NCBI GenBank assembly: GCA_032251315.1
Contig: JAVVEE010000041.1
Location: 1-24,067, forward strand
Source of the DNA: LH-M37 sp032251315
Lineage (GTDB): Bacteria; Pseudomonadota; Gammaproteobacteria; SZUA-229
DNA: 24,067 nucleotides
Direction of reading: 5' to 3'
Within the stretch, counting starts at the first letter, position 1. Every line of letters begins with the position of its first letter. Below are positions 1 through 6,278 of this stretch, piece after piece. The position numbers and the translations under genes are program-made. Below the pieces are notes generated by a model. That model was not told the DNA's origin. It ran no database searches and saw only the letters and a list, made by a program, of their open reading frames with translations.

Positions 1-120
1 ACTGCAAAGCAGATTATGCCGTCGACTGACCTGATGTTGCAGTATCAAAATACCCGCTTGCATCTCAGCACTGCCATTGATGCGCAGTGGTTGGCCCAGT
101 TGATGAGATCACTGGCATGA
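1..120 (+). pseudogene. tnpA: IS66 accessory protein TnpA, C-terminal fragment cut by the window edge
   Basis: Frame 1 is open from base 1 to the TGA at 118-120 and encodes 39 residues ending in AQWLAQLMRSLA. This resembles the C-terminus of the small IS66 TnpA protein, which helps transposition in this family. The stop overlaps the ATG of the next frame (ATGA at 117-120), the usual tnpA-tnpB coupling in IS66. Whether the missing 5' part is intact cannot be judged. The identification rests on the fragment's position beside the tnpB start as much as on its residues. Confidence 0.7.
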
Positions 121-389
121 AAATGTTCGTCGATGTCAGTGATATTTATCTGTACCGCGATCCGGTCGATTTCAGAAAAGCGATCAACGGCCTGGTGCTG
201 ATCGTTGAACAGCAAATGCAGCTGTCGCCTTTTTCCGAGGCCTTGTTTGTGTTCTGCAATAAATCGCGCGATAAAGCGAATGGCCTGATCCCGTTTGATT
301 ATTTGAAATATCTACTGGAAGAGCTGCCAGGCAATCCAGAAGATATCAATTACCTCCTACCCTGGAACGTGGTGCTAGCAGAAAAATAA
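117..389 (+). pseudogene. tnpB: Fused IS66 tnpB head and tnpC tail (internal deletion)
   Basis: The frame from the ATG at 117 begins as IS66 TnpB (IS66 Orf2-like): YRDPVDFRKAINGLVLIVEQ and then ALFVFCNKSRDK. Normal TnpB goes on with a KVLYWD-type segment. Here the frame instead runs into ANGLIPFDYLKYLLEELP and LLPWNV, which is the C-terminus of the DDE transposase TnpC. The join falls near 265-285. The result is an in-frame chimera of 90 residues with no catalytic DDE residues, so it is very likely non-functional. A longer reading from an ATG at 87 would overlap tnpA out of frame. I prefer 117 because it overlaps the tnpA stop. Confidence 0.8.
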
Positions 390-390
390 A

Positions 391-424
391 TGGTTGGGTA
401 GTGTGTGGTTCCCCAGACGCTTAC
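391..424 (+). repeat. IS66 right terminal inverted repeat
   Basis: It starts just after the TAA of the tnpB/tnpC fusion and ends in CCCCAGACGCTTAC. Read inwards it starts GTAAGCGTCTGGGGAACC, a typical IS66 terminus. The left partner is outside the window. Confidence 0.75.
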
Positions 425-559
425 ACTATAAATAACAAACGAGGATACACAGGGTCGAACCTGTACAACTGATTGAATAATAAGTTAAAACAGGCGTGCA
501 TATAGCGCTTAAACAGCCAATTCAAAGGTATAAAACACCGCTTTAAGGAAGGAGAGCAC

Positions 560-712
560 ATGCCACGCGAACACTGTTATTTCTTACCCGGCCGTGTCTG
601 GCACATTATTCATCGCTGCCATCAAAAAGAATTTTTCCTCAAATTTGCCCGCAACCGCTGGCGTCACTGGTTATTCGATGCCAGAAAGCGATATGGCTTG
701 TGCGCAAGCTAG
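560..712 (+). pseudogene. Truncated REP-associated tyrosine transposase (RAYT, Y1_Tnp family)
   Basis: An ATG at 560 behind a strong ribosome binding site (AAGGAAGGAG, about 549-556) opens a 50-codon frame ending at TAG 710-712. The start MPREHCYFLPGRVWHII and the segment WLFDARKRYGLC match the N-terminus of RAYT/TnpA_REP proteins, single-strand HUH transposases linked to REP palindromes. A full protein is roughly 150-250 residues or more. This one stops before the HUH motif and the catalytic tyrosine, so it is dead. The sequence after the stop (about 713-780) could be the 3' flank of the same element brought close by an internal deletion. Confidence 0.7.
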
Positions 713-981
713 GGAGCAGGTCTTGCGTTTTGCCTTTTTCCTTCAAGGGTATTGGGGTCTTAGGGTCTTGGGGTAAAAGTAAAATTTTATGACCGTCCGC
801 TTCTGGCCGATAACGGACATATTATGGTAACTATCTACGGTCAAATTATGGGTTCATGAACACACCCAACTGCCTTTAGTCCGCGAAGAACGCGAAGGTC
901 GCCAGAAAAAACCATTCTAGCAATTATTTTTTCGCGTCTTTCGCGGACAGGCTTTTGTTTTCATCTGCGTTAATATGCGGA
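713..981. other. Gene-free interval downstream of the RAYT remnant
   Basis: No convincing gene lies here. It holds a G/T-rich stretch with GGGGTCTTAGGGTCTTGGGG (about 754-773), and then the palindromic repeat at 879-948. Short frames in this interval have no recognisable motif. Confidence 0.6.
879..948. repeat. Palindromic interspersed repeat, copy 1 (CGCGAAGAACGCG type)
   Basis: The left arm GTCCGCGAAGAACGCG (879-894) pairs with CGCGTCTTTCGCGGAC (933-948), 14 of 16 positions. A related, longer palindrome lies at 17916-18001, and both are followed by a GCTTTTG-rich tail. An AACTGCC word lies just before this copy (about 868-874), the same unit that follows the second copy. It could act as a terminator-like hairpin downstream of nhaA, but no function is shown. 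Confidence 0.65.
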
Positions 982-2361
982 CTATGTTTTCTCAGGCTCA
1001 CTTACCAGATACAGCCAGATAAACCCGGCCACGCCCGCCAGCAGTGAAGCGGCGAGAATGCCGGTCTTTGCCATCAGCAGCAGTTCTTCGTTGCCCTCAA
1101 AGCCGAGCTGGGCGACAAAGATGGACATGGTGAAACCGATGCCCGCCAGCAGCGAGACGCCGGCAATCTGGGTGAAGCGGGTGCCTTTCGGCAGCACGGC
1201 CAGATCGAGTTTGAGCATCAGCCAGCAGATGCCGGTGATGCCGATAAACTTGCCCAGCACCAGCCCCAGGGTCACGCCGAGCATCACCGGATGCAGGAAG
1301 GTGTCGCCGAGGGTGGAAAAATCCAGCGCAATACCGGCGTTGGCCAGGGCGAAAATCGGAATCACCAGATAAGCCACCGGCAGATGCCAGTAATGCTCCA
1401 GCCGTTGCAGCGGTGCTTCGACGCTCTGCACGCCATTTTCCAGGGTCTGCACCACGCCGTGCAATTCGGCATTAGTGAGGATGCTCTTGCCGGGCTGGTG
1501 ACTGGCATCAAAACGCTGCATGAGCTCTTTGATGTGGGCGCTAAAACGCTCGGGCTTGTAGCGGGGGATGGAGGGCACGGTCAACGCCCCCAGAATACCG
1601 GCAAGCGTGGCGTGTACGCCAGAGAGCATCAGCGCGTACCACAGAAATAGCGCGACAATAAAGTAGGGCTCGGTTCGGCGGATGCCGCCCAGATTGAAGG
1701 CGATGAGCAGGGCGAACAGCGCCCCGGCCACCGCCAGCGCATCGAGTGCGATGGTCTCGGTGTAGAATACTGCAATCACCAGCACTGCGCCAAGGTCATC
1801 GACGATGGCCAGCGCCACCAGAAAGGTGATCAGCGCTTTCGGCACCCGGCTCGCCAGCAGCGCCAGCGCACCGATGGCAAAGGCGATGTCGGTGGCCATC
1901 GGGATGCCCCAGCCGCGTGCCGCATCGCCCGCCGGGTTGATGGCAAAATAGATTAACGCCGGCACCACCATGCCACCGATGGCCGCCGCGATCGGCAGCA
2001 CCGCATTGCGCAGATTGGCCAGTTCGCCCACCATAATTTCGCGTTTCAGCTCCAGCCCGACAACAAAGAAAAAAAGCGCCATCAGGCCGTCATTGATCCA
2101 GTGATGCAGGCTCATGTCCAGCTGCCAGCTGCCGAAATTAACGCTGACCGGAGTGTGAATAAAATGCACATAAGCCGAGGCCAGCGGTCCGTTAGCCAGC
2201 ACCAGCGCGATTACCGCAGTCAGCATCAACAATAAACCACTGGTGGTCTGACGATGAATGAACTCTTCGAAGGGAGTGATGATCTTGTCGAAACTCTTCT
2301 CCCAGGGGGCGATATATTCATTCGGGTTTTTTGACGGGTCAGGCGTCTGATCGGTATTCAT
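982..2361 (-). CDS. nhaA: Na+/H+ antiporter NhaA
   Basis: NhaA exchanges cytoplasmic sodium for external protons across the inner membrane and supports salt and alkaline-pH tolerance. The 459-residue protein shows the family hallmarks: an N-terminal helix region, FFFVVGLELKREI (about 97-109), the TDIAFA motif with Asp158, and VDDLGAVLV with the paired aspartates 188 and 189 that match the transport aspartates 163/164 of E. coli NhaA. It is longer than E. coli NhaA (388 residues). It has an N-terminal extension and a hydrophilic insert around residues 270-330 between membrane segments, as seen in some other NhaA proteins. No strong ribosome site precedes the ATG. The gene lies 213 bp downstream of the SHOCT gene and may have its own promoter. 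A sodium link with Rnf is only an inference. Confidence 0.95.
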   Translation of the reverse strand: MNTDQTPDPSKNPNEYIAPWEKSFDKIITPFEEFIHRQTTSGLLLMLTAVIALVLANGPLASAYVHFIHTPVSVNFGSWQLDMSLHHWINDGLMALFFFVVGLELKREIMVGELANLRNAVLPIAAAIGGMVVPALIYFAINPAGDAARGWGIPMATDIAFAIGALALLASRVPKALITFLVALAIVDDLGAVLVIAVFYTETIALDALAVAGALFALLIAFNLGGIRRTEPYFIVALFLWYALMLSGVHATLAGILGALTVPSIPRYKPERFSAHIKELMQRFDASHQPGKSILTNAELHGVVQTLENGVQSVEAPLQRLEHYWHLPVAYLVIPIFALANAGIALDFSTLGDTFLHPVMLGVTLGLVLGKFIGITGICWLMLKLDLAVLPKGTRFTQIAGVSLLAGIGFTMSIFVAQLGFEGNEELLLMAKTGILAASLLAGVAGFIWLYLVSEPEKT

Positions 2362-2473
2362 AAGTATTCACACTGCATGGGTTCACTGGTGGCCGCTAGT
2401 TTAACGGACATTTGCTGACAGTGATAATGGGCGGGTTGCTGGTGGATCGATAAAATTAAAATTAAAACTACTT

Positions 2474-2537
2474 CACCGCAGAGGCGCAGAGAAAAAATGT
2501 GTGGTTTCTCCCATGTGCTCGTGGTCTCTATTGCGGG
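2474..2537. repeat. Interspersed repeat with CACCGCAGAGGCGCAGAG word
   Basis: The word CACCGCAGAGGCGCAGAG at 2474-2491 is a motif I recognise from intergenic repeats of many environmental bacteria. It is followed by a degraded partner (CTCTATTGCGG, about 2526-2536). It sits between nhaA and the SHOCT gene, outside both. Function unknown. Confidence 0.5.
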
Positions 2538-2574
2538 ACTTTGGTGGCGAAGTTTTTTTATTGATATTAATAAC

Positions 2575-2787
2575 TCAGGCATCGCGTTCGAGTAGGGCCT
2601 TGCGCTCTTCGTACTCTTGCGTGGTAATTTCGCCTGCGGCGTAGCGGCGCTGCAGGATTTCCAGTGGGCGCTCAGACTGACGGCGTGAAGTCGGCATCAG
2701 TGCTAAAAAGAATACCACCATCACCACGATCCAGAATAGCCACCAGAATACGTGCATGCCCCAGAAGCCCCAGTCAGTGTAATGCAT
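2575..2787 (-). CDS. Small membrane protein with C-terminal SHOCT domain
   Basis: This 70-residue protein has one very hydrophobic, tryptophan-rich segment (about residues 8-31, WGMHVFWWLFWIVVMVVFFL). A short polar linker follows, then a SHOCT domain: PLEILQRRYAAGEITTQEYE and a final ERKALLERD. SHOCT domains are short helical modules found at the ends of many bacterial membrane or exported proteins, and their molecular role is poorly known. A good ribosome site (GAAGAGG) precedes the ATG. The gene starts 47 bp after the cfa stop on the same strand, so it is probably co-transcribed with the CFA synthase and may act at the membrane. Confidence 0.85.
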   Translation of the reverse strand: MHYTDWGFWGMHVFWWLFWIVVMVVFFLALMPTSRRQSERPLEILQRRYAAGEITTQEYEERKALLERDA

Positions 2788-2834
2788 GTTCTTTGCCTCT
2801 TCGTTATAAATAAAACAGCCGGATACTCCGCGAT

Positions 2835-4181
2835 TCAGTGCATCTGGCTGTGGCGTGCTGATTCATACAGATCGCGCCGAGTCAGGGGGACCGGCTGGGA
2901 AAAATCGGCCCGCTTTGAAGCCAGTATCTGGTATATGCCTGTGCCGCCCTCTTCGAACTGTAGCGCGCAGGCAGCCATATACAGCCGCCAGATGCGGTAA
3001 ACAGAATCGGAAACATGATTGAGCGCCTCCTCACGACGCTGCTCCAGGCGGTTTACCCATTCGCGCAGGGTCAATGCATAGTGCAGCCTGAGACCTTCAA
3101 CATCATGAATTTCAAAATCGGCATTCTCCATGTTCTGCTGCACGGTGCTGATAGTTTCGAGTTGACCGTCAGGAAAGACGTAGCGATTGATGAATTCAGT
3201 GGCGATACTTTTCTTCCAGCCGCTTTCATCGGTGGTGATACCGTGGTTGAGAAAGAGGCCGCCGGGTTTGAGCATCCGATTAGCAATGTCAAAATAGGTA
3301 GGCAGGTTTTTCAGGCCTACATGCTCGAACATGCCGACGCTAACCAGTTTGTCGTAACAGGCTTCACCTTTGAGGTCGCGGTAATCAAGCAGCTCAACAG
3401 TCACCGCTCGCTCCAGACCGCGCTGTTTGATCATGTTCTGAGTGTATTCGAATTGATTCCGGCTTAAGGTAATGCCGTGAGCCTTCACATCGTAGTTCTC
3501 TGCCGCCCAGCAAATCAGCGCGCCCCAGCCGCAACCGATATCCAGCAGGCGTTCGCCCGGCTGGAGTCGCAATTTACGACAGATATGATCGAGCTTGTTT
3601 TGCTGCGCCAGTTCAAGACTCTGTTCAGGCTCTTCATAATAGGCGCAGGAGTAGATCATCTGCGGGTCGAGCCAGAGTGAGTAGAAATCGTTGGAGACAT
3701 CGTAATGAAACGAGATGGCGTCGCGATTGAGATTCCTGTCAGGACTGATGCCTACTAGCTGACCGAAGGTTCTTACCCATTTGGGCGCGGTGTTGCTGTT
3801 AGAGGTGATCTGTTTAGATTTGATGCGTAAGGCTTTGGTTGACAGCGAAATCTTTTCCAGCAGAGGCAGCTGCAATGAAGTCAGGTATTGGCGCAATTTA
3901 AGGGCGCTATAAAGATCACCGTCAATATCGATGAGGCCCTGGAAATAGGCATCTACAATGCGCAACGGGTTACGTGAAAGAACCATGTCCTGAAAGGTTT
4001 TTGCGGAACGGAATGAAAGTGAAAAAGCCGGATGATCCTGTCCCAGTTTTACTTCCGAGCCATCCCAGAGGCGAACGTTGAGGCAGCCTTCAAAATCCCG
4101 AAACAGGCGGCGAAGAATACTTTTGGCCGACTCAATGTCGCGGCCTGCTGATGGCAGGGTTATCTCTGTGGCGGTTGACAT
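2835..4181 (-). CDS. cfa: Cyclopropane-fatty-acyl-phospholipid synthase
   Basis: The enzyme moves a methylene group from S-adenosylmethionine onto unsaturated acyl chains of membrane phospholipids. This makes membranes tougher under acid, salt or stationary-phase stress. The protein has 448 residues. The SAM-binding motif LLDIGCGWGAL is at 212-222. The family signatures FHYDVSNDFY (158-167) and IYSCAYYE (176-183) precede it, and SVGMFEHVG follows. The N-terminal region (about 1-130) is the usual lipid-side domain. The ATG at 4181 has a strong ribosome site (AGAGGAG, 9 bases upstream). The leader and first 22 coding bases are duplicated exactly, in inverted orientation, at the right end of the window, so the genome appears to hold two cfa genes. 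Confidence 0.95.
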   Translation of the reverse strand: MSTATEITLPSAGRDIESAKSILRRLFRDFEGCLNVRLWDGSEVKLGQDHPAFSLSFRSAKTFQDMVLSRNPLRIVDAYFQGLIDIDGDLYSALKLRQYLTSLQLPLLEKISLSTKALRIKSKQITSNSNTAPKWVRTFGQLVGISPDRNLNRDAISFHYDVSNDFYSLWLDPQMIYSCAYYEEPEQSLELAQQNKLDHICRKLRLQPGERLLDIGCGWGALICWAAENYDVKAHGITLSRNQFEYTQNMIKQRGLERAVTVELLDYRDLKGEACYDKLVSVGMFEHVGLKNLPTYFDIANRMLKPGGLFLNHGITTDESGWKKSIATEFINRYVFPDGQLETISTVQQNMENADFEIHDVEGLRLHYALTLREWVNRLEQRREEALNHVSDSVYRIWRLYMAACALQFEEGGTGIYQILASKRADFSQPVPLTRRDLYESARHSQMH

Positions 4182-4236
4182 GTCACCGGGCTCCTCTTGA
4201 TGGGTGGTAAGTGAGTAATTAAATTCGGCAGGCCGT
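4160..4236 (-). repeat. 77-bp exact inverted duplication, inner copy (cfa start and leader)
   Basis: The reverse complement of 4160-4236 is identical, base for base, to 23991-24067. It covers the first 22 coding bases of cfa, its ribosome site and about 55 bp of leader. Before it (in cfa direction) the two copies are still alignable over 24 bases (17 identical), so the duplication is old enough to have diverged there. Confidence 0.95.
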
Positions 4237-4255
4237 GCTTCTGACCCGGTCTGCC
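4227..4255 (-). promoter_or_regulatory. Leader hairpin upstream of cfa
   Basis: In the cfa direction GGCAGACCGG, a 9-base loop and ACGGCCTGCC form a stem with 8 of 10 pairs. The homologous position at 23972-24000 forms a 10-pair stem although the left arm and loop differ. It could be an attenuator, an RNA stability element or the terminator of an upstream gene. No T-run follows, which argues against a simple terminator. Confidence 0.4.
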
Positions 4256-4460
4256 TGATATTTGATGCCTGAGTACAGCTTAAACTACTGTCCGGAATAT
4301 GGGGTCCACTTTACTCTGAGAAAGCGATAGGATCAAGTTTTGTGTTTTTCTTTCAAAATAACTAACAACAACACTCAATAATCACTGTGCAACGCACTAT
4401 GGTTTTTTTCATGCGCTAGCATGAAATATAAAAGCGTTTTTAAATTCCCATTCGCCTTGC

Positions 4461-4587
4461 CGAGCACTTCGACTTTGGTAGGGTCACAATTCATGGATGA
4501 ATTGTGAGGTTCGTCGAGCAGCAGCGGGTTGAACCGACCCGTTGGCAAAGTTGAAGTGCTCGGGAACCCCCAGTGATTTTCTGGGGG
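4461..4587. repeat. Structured repeat with nested inverted repeats
   Basis: CGAGCACTTCGACTTTG (4461-4477) pairs with CAAAGTTGAAGTGCTCG (4546-4562), 16 of 17 positions. Inside is a perfect 10-bp stem with a 2-base loop (CACAATTCAT GG ATGAATTGTG, 4485-4506) and a CGGGT...ACCCG hairpin (4525-4541). A further hairpin follows: CCCCCAG (4567-4573) with CTGGGGG (4581-4587). This layered pairing suggests a folded RNA or a mobile palindromic element. Family not recognised. Confidence 0.6.
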
Positions 4588-4772
4588 CAAGGTGTAAGGG
4601 CGGCCTTTTTCTCGTTAGTCTTTTTGGGCTGTAGCAAAAAGAGTAACACGCCCCTGGGTGCGCGAACCCACTACTCATAAATTTATGATTTATCAAGAAG
4701 GGTGGATGTTGTACAAAAGCCCAAACATGGAATCCTTCCTTTGGTTCGTAAACAGTGCATCCATGCACCACT

Positions 4773-4805
4773 ACTCCGGCCAAAAGCATGCCGGAATGAC
4801 GGAGT
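4773..4805. repeat. Short palindromic repeat with CCGGAATGACGGAG word
   Basis: ACTCCG (4773-4778) pairs with CGGAGT (4800-4805), with an inner CCGGC...GCCGG pairing around AAAAGCAT. It resembles intergenic repeats common in proteobacteria. No function is evident. Confidence 0.45.
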
Positions 4806-4948
4806 TTTTGATTTATCAGGAAGGTTTATAATTGCTCCAATATATGCGCCATATACATTCACACGCAGAATCGCGGCAACGAAAAAACCTGATCTCTCAC
4901 ATGCGTTCGAGATGACAATTTTTTTATTATAAAAAAACCTCACCCAAT

Positions 4949-4976
4949 AAAAAAGCAGCCCGTAAGCTGCTTTTTT
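4949..4976 (-). terminator. Rho-independent terminator of mrp
   Basis: An 11-bp stem (AAAAAAGCAGC / GCTGCTTTTTT) with a 6-base loop (4960-4965) lies 22 bp beyond the mrp stop. Read on the minus strand it ends in a T-run. It is nearly symmetric, so it may also stop transcription from the left. Confidence 0.85.
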
Positions 4977-4998
4977 ATCAAACCAGAAAACGTTTCTG

Positions 4999-6087
4999 CT
5001 AGTTGTTCTGAATAACAATATTCGGGAACTTGGCAGAAAAATCTTTGGCTTTCAGTGACAGCTTCGCTGCAGTGCGGCGGGCGATTTCACGATAGATCAG
5101 ACTTGCCGGGCCATCGGGATCTCTGGCTACACTCGGGTTACCGCTGTCGGCATCGACACGAATGCTCATCTCCAGCGGCAATGCACCCAGGAAGTCGACG
5201 TTGTGCTGTTCACACATTTTCTCGCCGCCGCCCTGACCGAAGATATGCTCGGCATTGCCGCATTTTGAACAGATGTGAATGCTCATGTTTTCGACGATGC
5301 CCAGTACCGGCACTTCGACTTTCTCGAACATCTTCAGGCCTTTGCGGGCATCCAGCAGGGCGATGTCCTGAGGTGTGGTGACGATTACCGAACCACTGAC
5401 GGGGACTTTTTGCGCCAGGGTCAGCTGGATGTCGCCGGTGCCGGGTGGCAGGTCGATAACCAGGTAATCAAGGTTCTTCCACTTGGTATCACGCAGCAGC
5501 TGTTCCAGCGCCTGAGTGACCATCGGGCCGCGCCAGATCATGGGGGTTTCTTCATCGATCATGAAACCGATTGACATGGCCTGGATGCCGTGGCCGCCCA
5601 TGGGCTCCAGCGTTTTGCCGTCGATGGATTCCGGCTTGCCGGTAATACCTAACATACGGGGGATGCTGGGGCCGTAGATGTCGGCGTCCAGAATGCCGAC
5701 TTTGGCGCCTTCCACCTGTAGCGCCAGCGCCAGATTCACTGCGGTGGTGGATTTACCCACGCCGCCCTTGCCTGATGCGACGGCGATGACGTTCTTGATG
5801 CCTTCCAGCGGGTTCATGCCGCCCTGAACGGTGTGGCTGACAATTTCTGAACGGACTTCAATTTCCGCTGAAGCAACGCCTTCAACGGCTTCTATTATTT
5901 TCTTCAATTCACTGGCCAGCTTTTCGATATAACCGAAAGCAGGAAAACCCAGTACGATTTTTACATTGACAGCATCGCCGTCAATCTTGATATCTTTTAC
6001 AGCACCGGCACTCACCAGATCTCTTTCAAGATAGGGGTCGATATATTGTTTGATCGCCGATTCGATTTGTTCCTGTGTCACACTCAT
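4999..6087 (-). CDS. mrp: Iron-sulfur cluster carrier protein Mrp/ApbC
   Basis: Mrp/ApbC is a cytoplasmic P-loop ATPase that carries [4Fe-4S] clusters to target enzymes. From the ATG at 6087 the protein has 362 residues. An N-terminal MIP18/DUF59-type domain covers about 1-85. The deviant Walker A GKGGVGKST is at 106-114. A D-rich switch follows (LDADIYGPS, about 133-141), and the cluster-binding CSKC pair is at Cys273 and Cys276. The frame is open 11 codons further to a GTG at 6120, but that start has no ribosome site. The ATG is preceded by GCGGAG at good spacing and gives the usual family N-terminus. It is divergent from metG, the same arrangement as in E. coli. Confidence 0.93.
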   Translation of the reverse strand: MSVTQEQIESAIKQYIDPYLERDLVSAGAVKDIKIDGDAVNVKIVLGFPAFGYIEKLASELKKIIEAVEGVASAEIEVRSEIVSHTVQGGMNPLEGIKNVIAVASGKGGVGKSTTAVNLALALQVEGAKVGILDADIYGPSIPRMLGITGKPESIDGKTLEPMGGHGIQAMSIGFMIDEETPMIWRGPMVTQALEQLLRDTKWKNLDYLVIDLPPGTGDIQLTLAQKVPVSGSVIVTTPQDIALLDARKGLKMFEKVEVPVLGIVENMSIHICSKCGNAEHIFGQGGGEKMCEQHNVDFLGALPLEMSIRVDADSGNPSVARDPDGPASLIYREIARRTAAKLSLKAKDFSAKFPNIVIQNN

Positions 6088-6278
6088 GCGTGTAATCTCC
6101 GCAACATTAGATTTAGCCACTAAAATAGTGGGCTATTAGAAAGGGAGTGCATTCTACACCACTGAATGATCTTTTTAACCCCACATTTTTGTCAGTTATC
6201 CTCTTTTTGCGTGATCAAACCCCCCAGACATGCTAAGTTATGCGCCCTTTGTGGCGTAGCGAAAAGACCAAAACTAAC

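Larger units (their letters stand above)
1..424 (+). mobile_element. IS66-family insertion sequence remnant, right end, internally deleted
   Basis: The stretch contains the tail of an IS66 tnpA, an overlapping tnpB start, a tnpC tail in the tnpB reading frame, and a right terminal inverted repeat ending in CGCTTAC at 418-424. IS66 elements normally carry tnpA, tnpB and tnpC with ends of the form GTAAGCG...CGCTTAC. Most of tnpB and nearly all of tnpC are missing, so this copy cannot make its own transposase. The left end lies outside the window. The 8 bases after the end (ACTATAAA, 425-432) would be one copy of the target duplication, but its partner cannot be seen. Confidence 0.85.
4256..4948. 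other. Gene-free interval built of repeats and hairpins
   Basis: About 700 bp between cfa and mrp hold no recognisable gene. Frames of 60-110 codons occur but overlap each other on both strands, lack ribosome sites and follow the repeats. From left to right I see: a TGTCCGGAATATGGGGTCC word (about 4289-4307) that could be an insertion-sequence end; a structured repeat at 4461-4587; a C/G-rich palindrome at 4773-4805; the word CACATGCGTTCGAGATGACA (about 4898-4917); and the mrp terminator. The cfa promoter should lie in the left 150 bp, but I cannot point to clear -35/-10 boxes. Confidence 0.6.

Noticed and set aside
594..776. 60-codon frame overlapping the RAYT remnant
   Set aside because: It starts inside the RAYT remnant in another frame without a ribosome site. 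Its end may be decayed transposon tail, not a gene.
2358..2582. 74-codon minus-strand frame between nhaA and the SHOCT gene
   Set aside because: It covers the CACCGCAGAGG repeat, overlaps both neighbours' ends and has no recognisable features.
4375..5018. Several overlapping minus-strand frames of 71-111 codons
   Set aside because: They overlap one another, one runs through the mrp terminator into the mrp 3' end, and they follow the repeats. They have no ribosome sites or domains.
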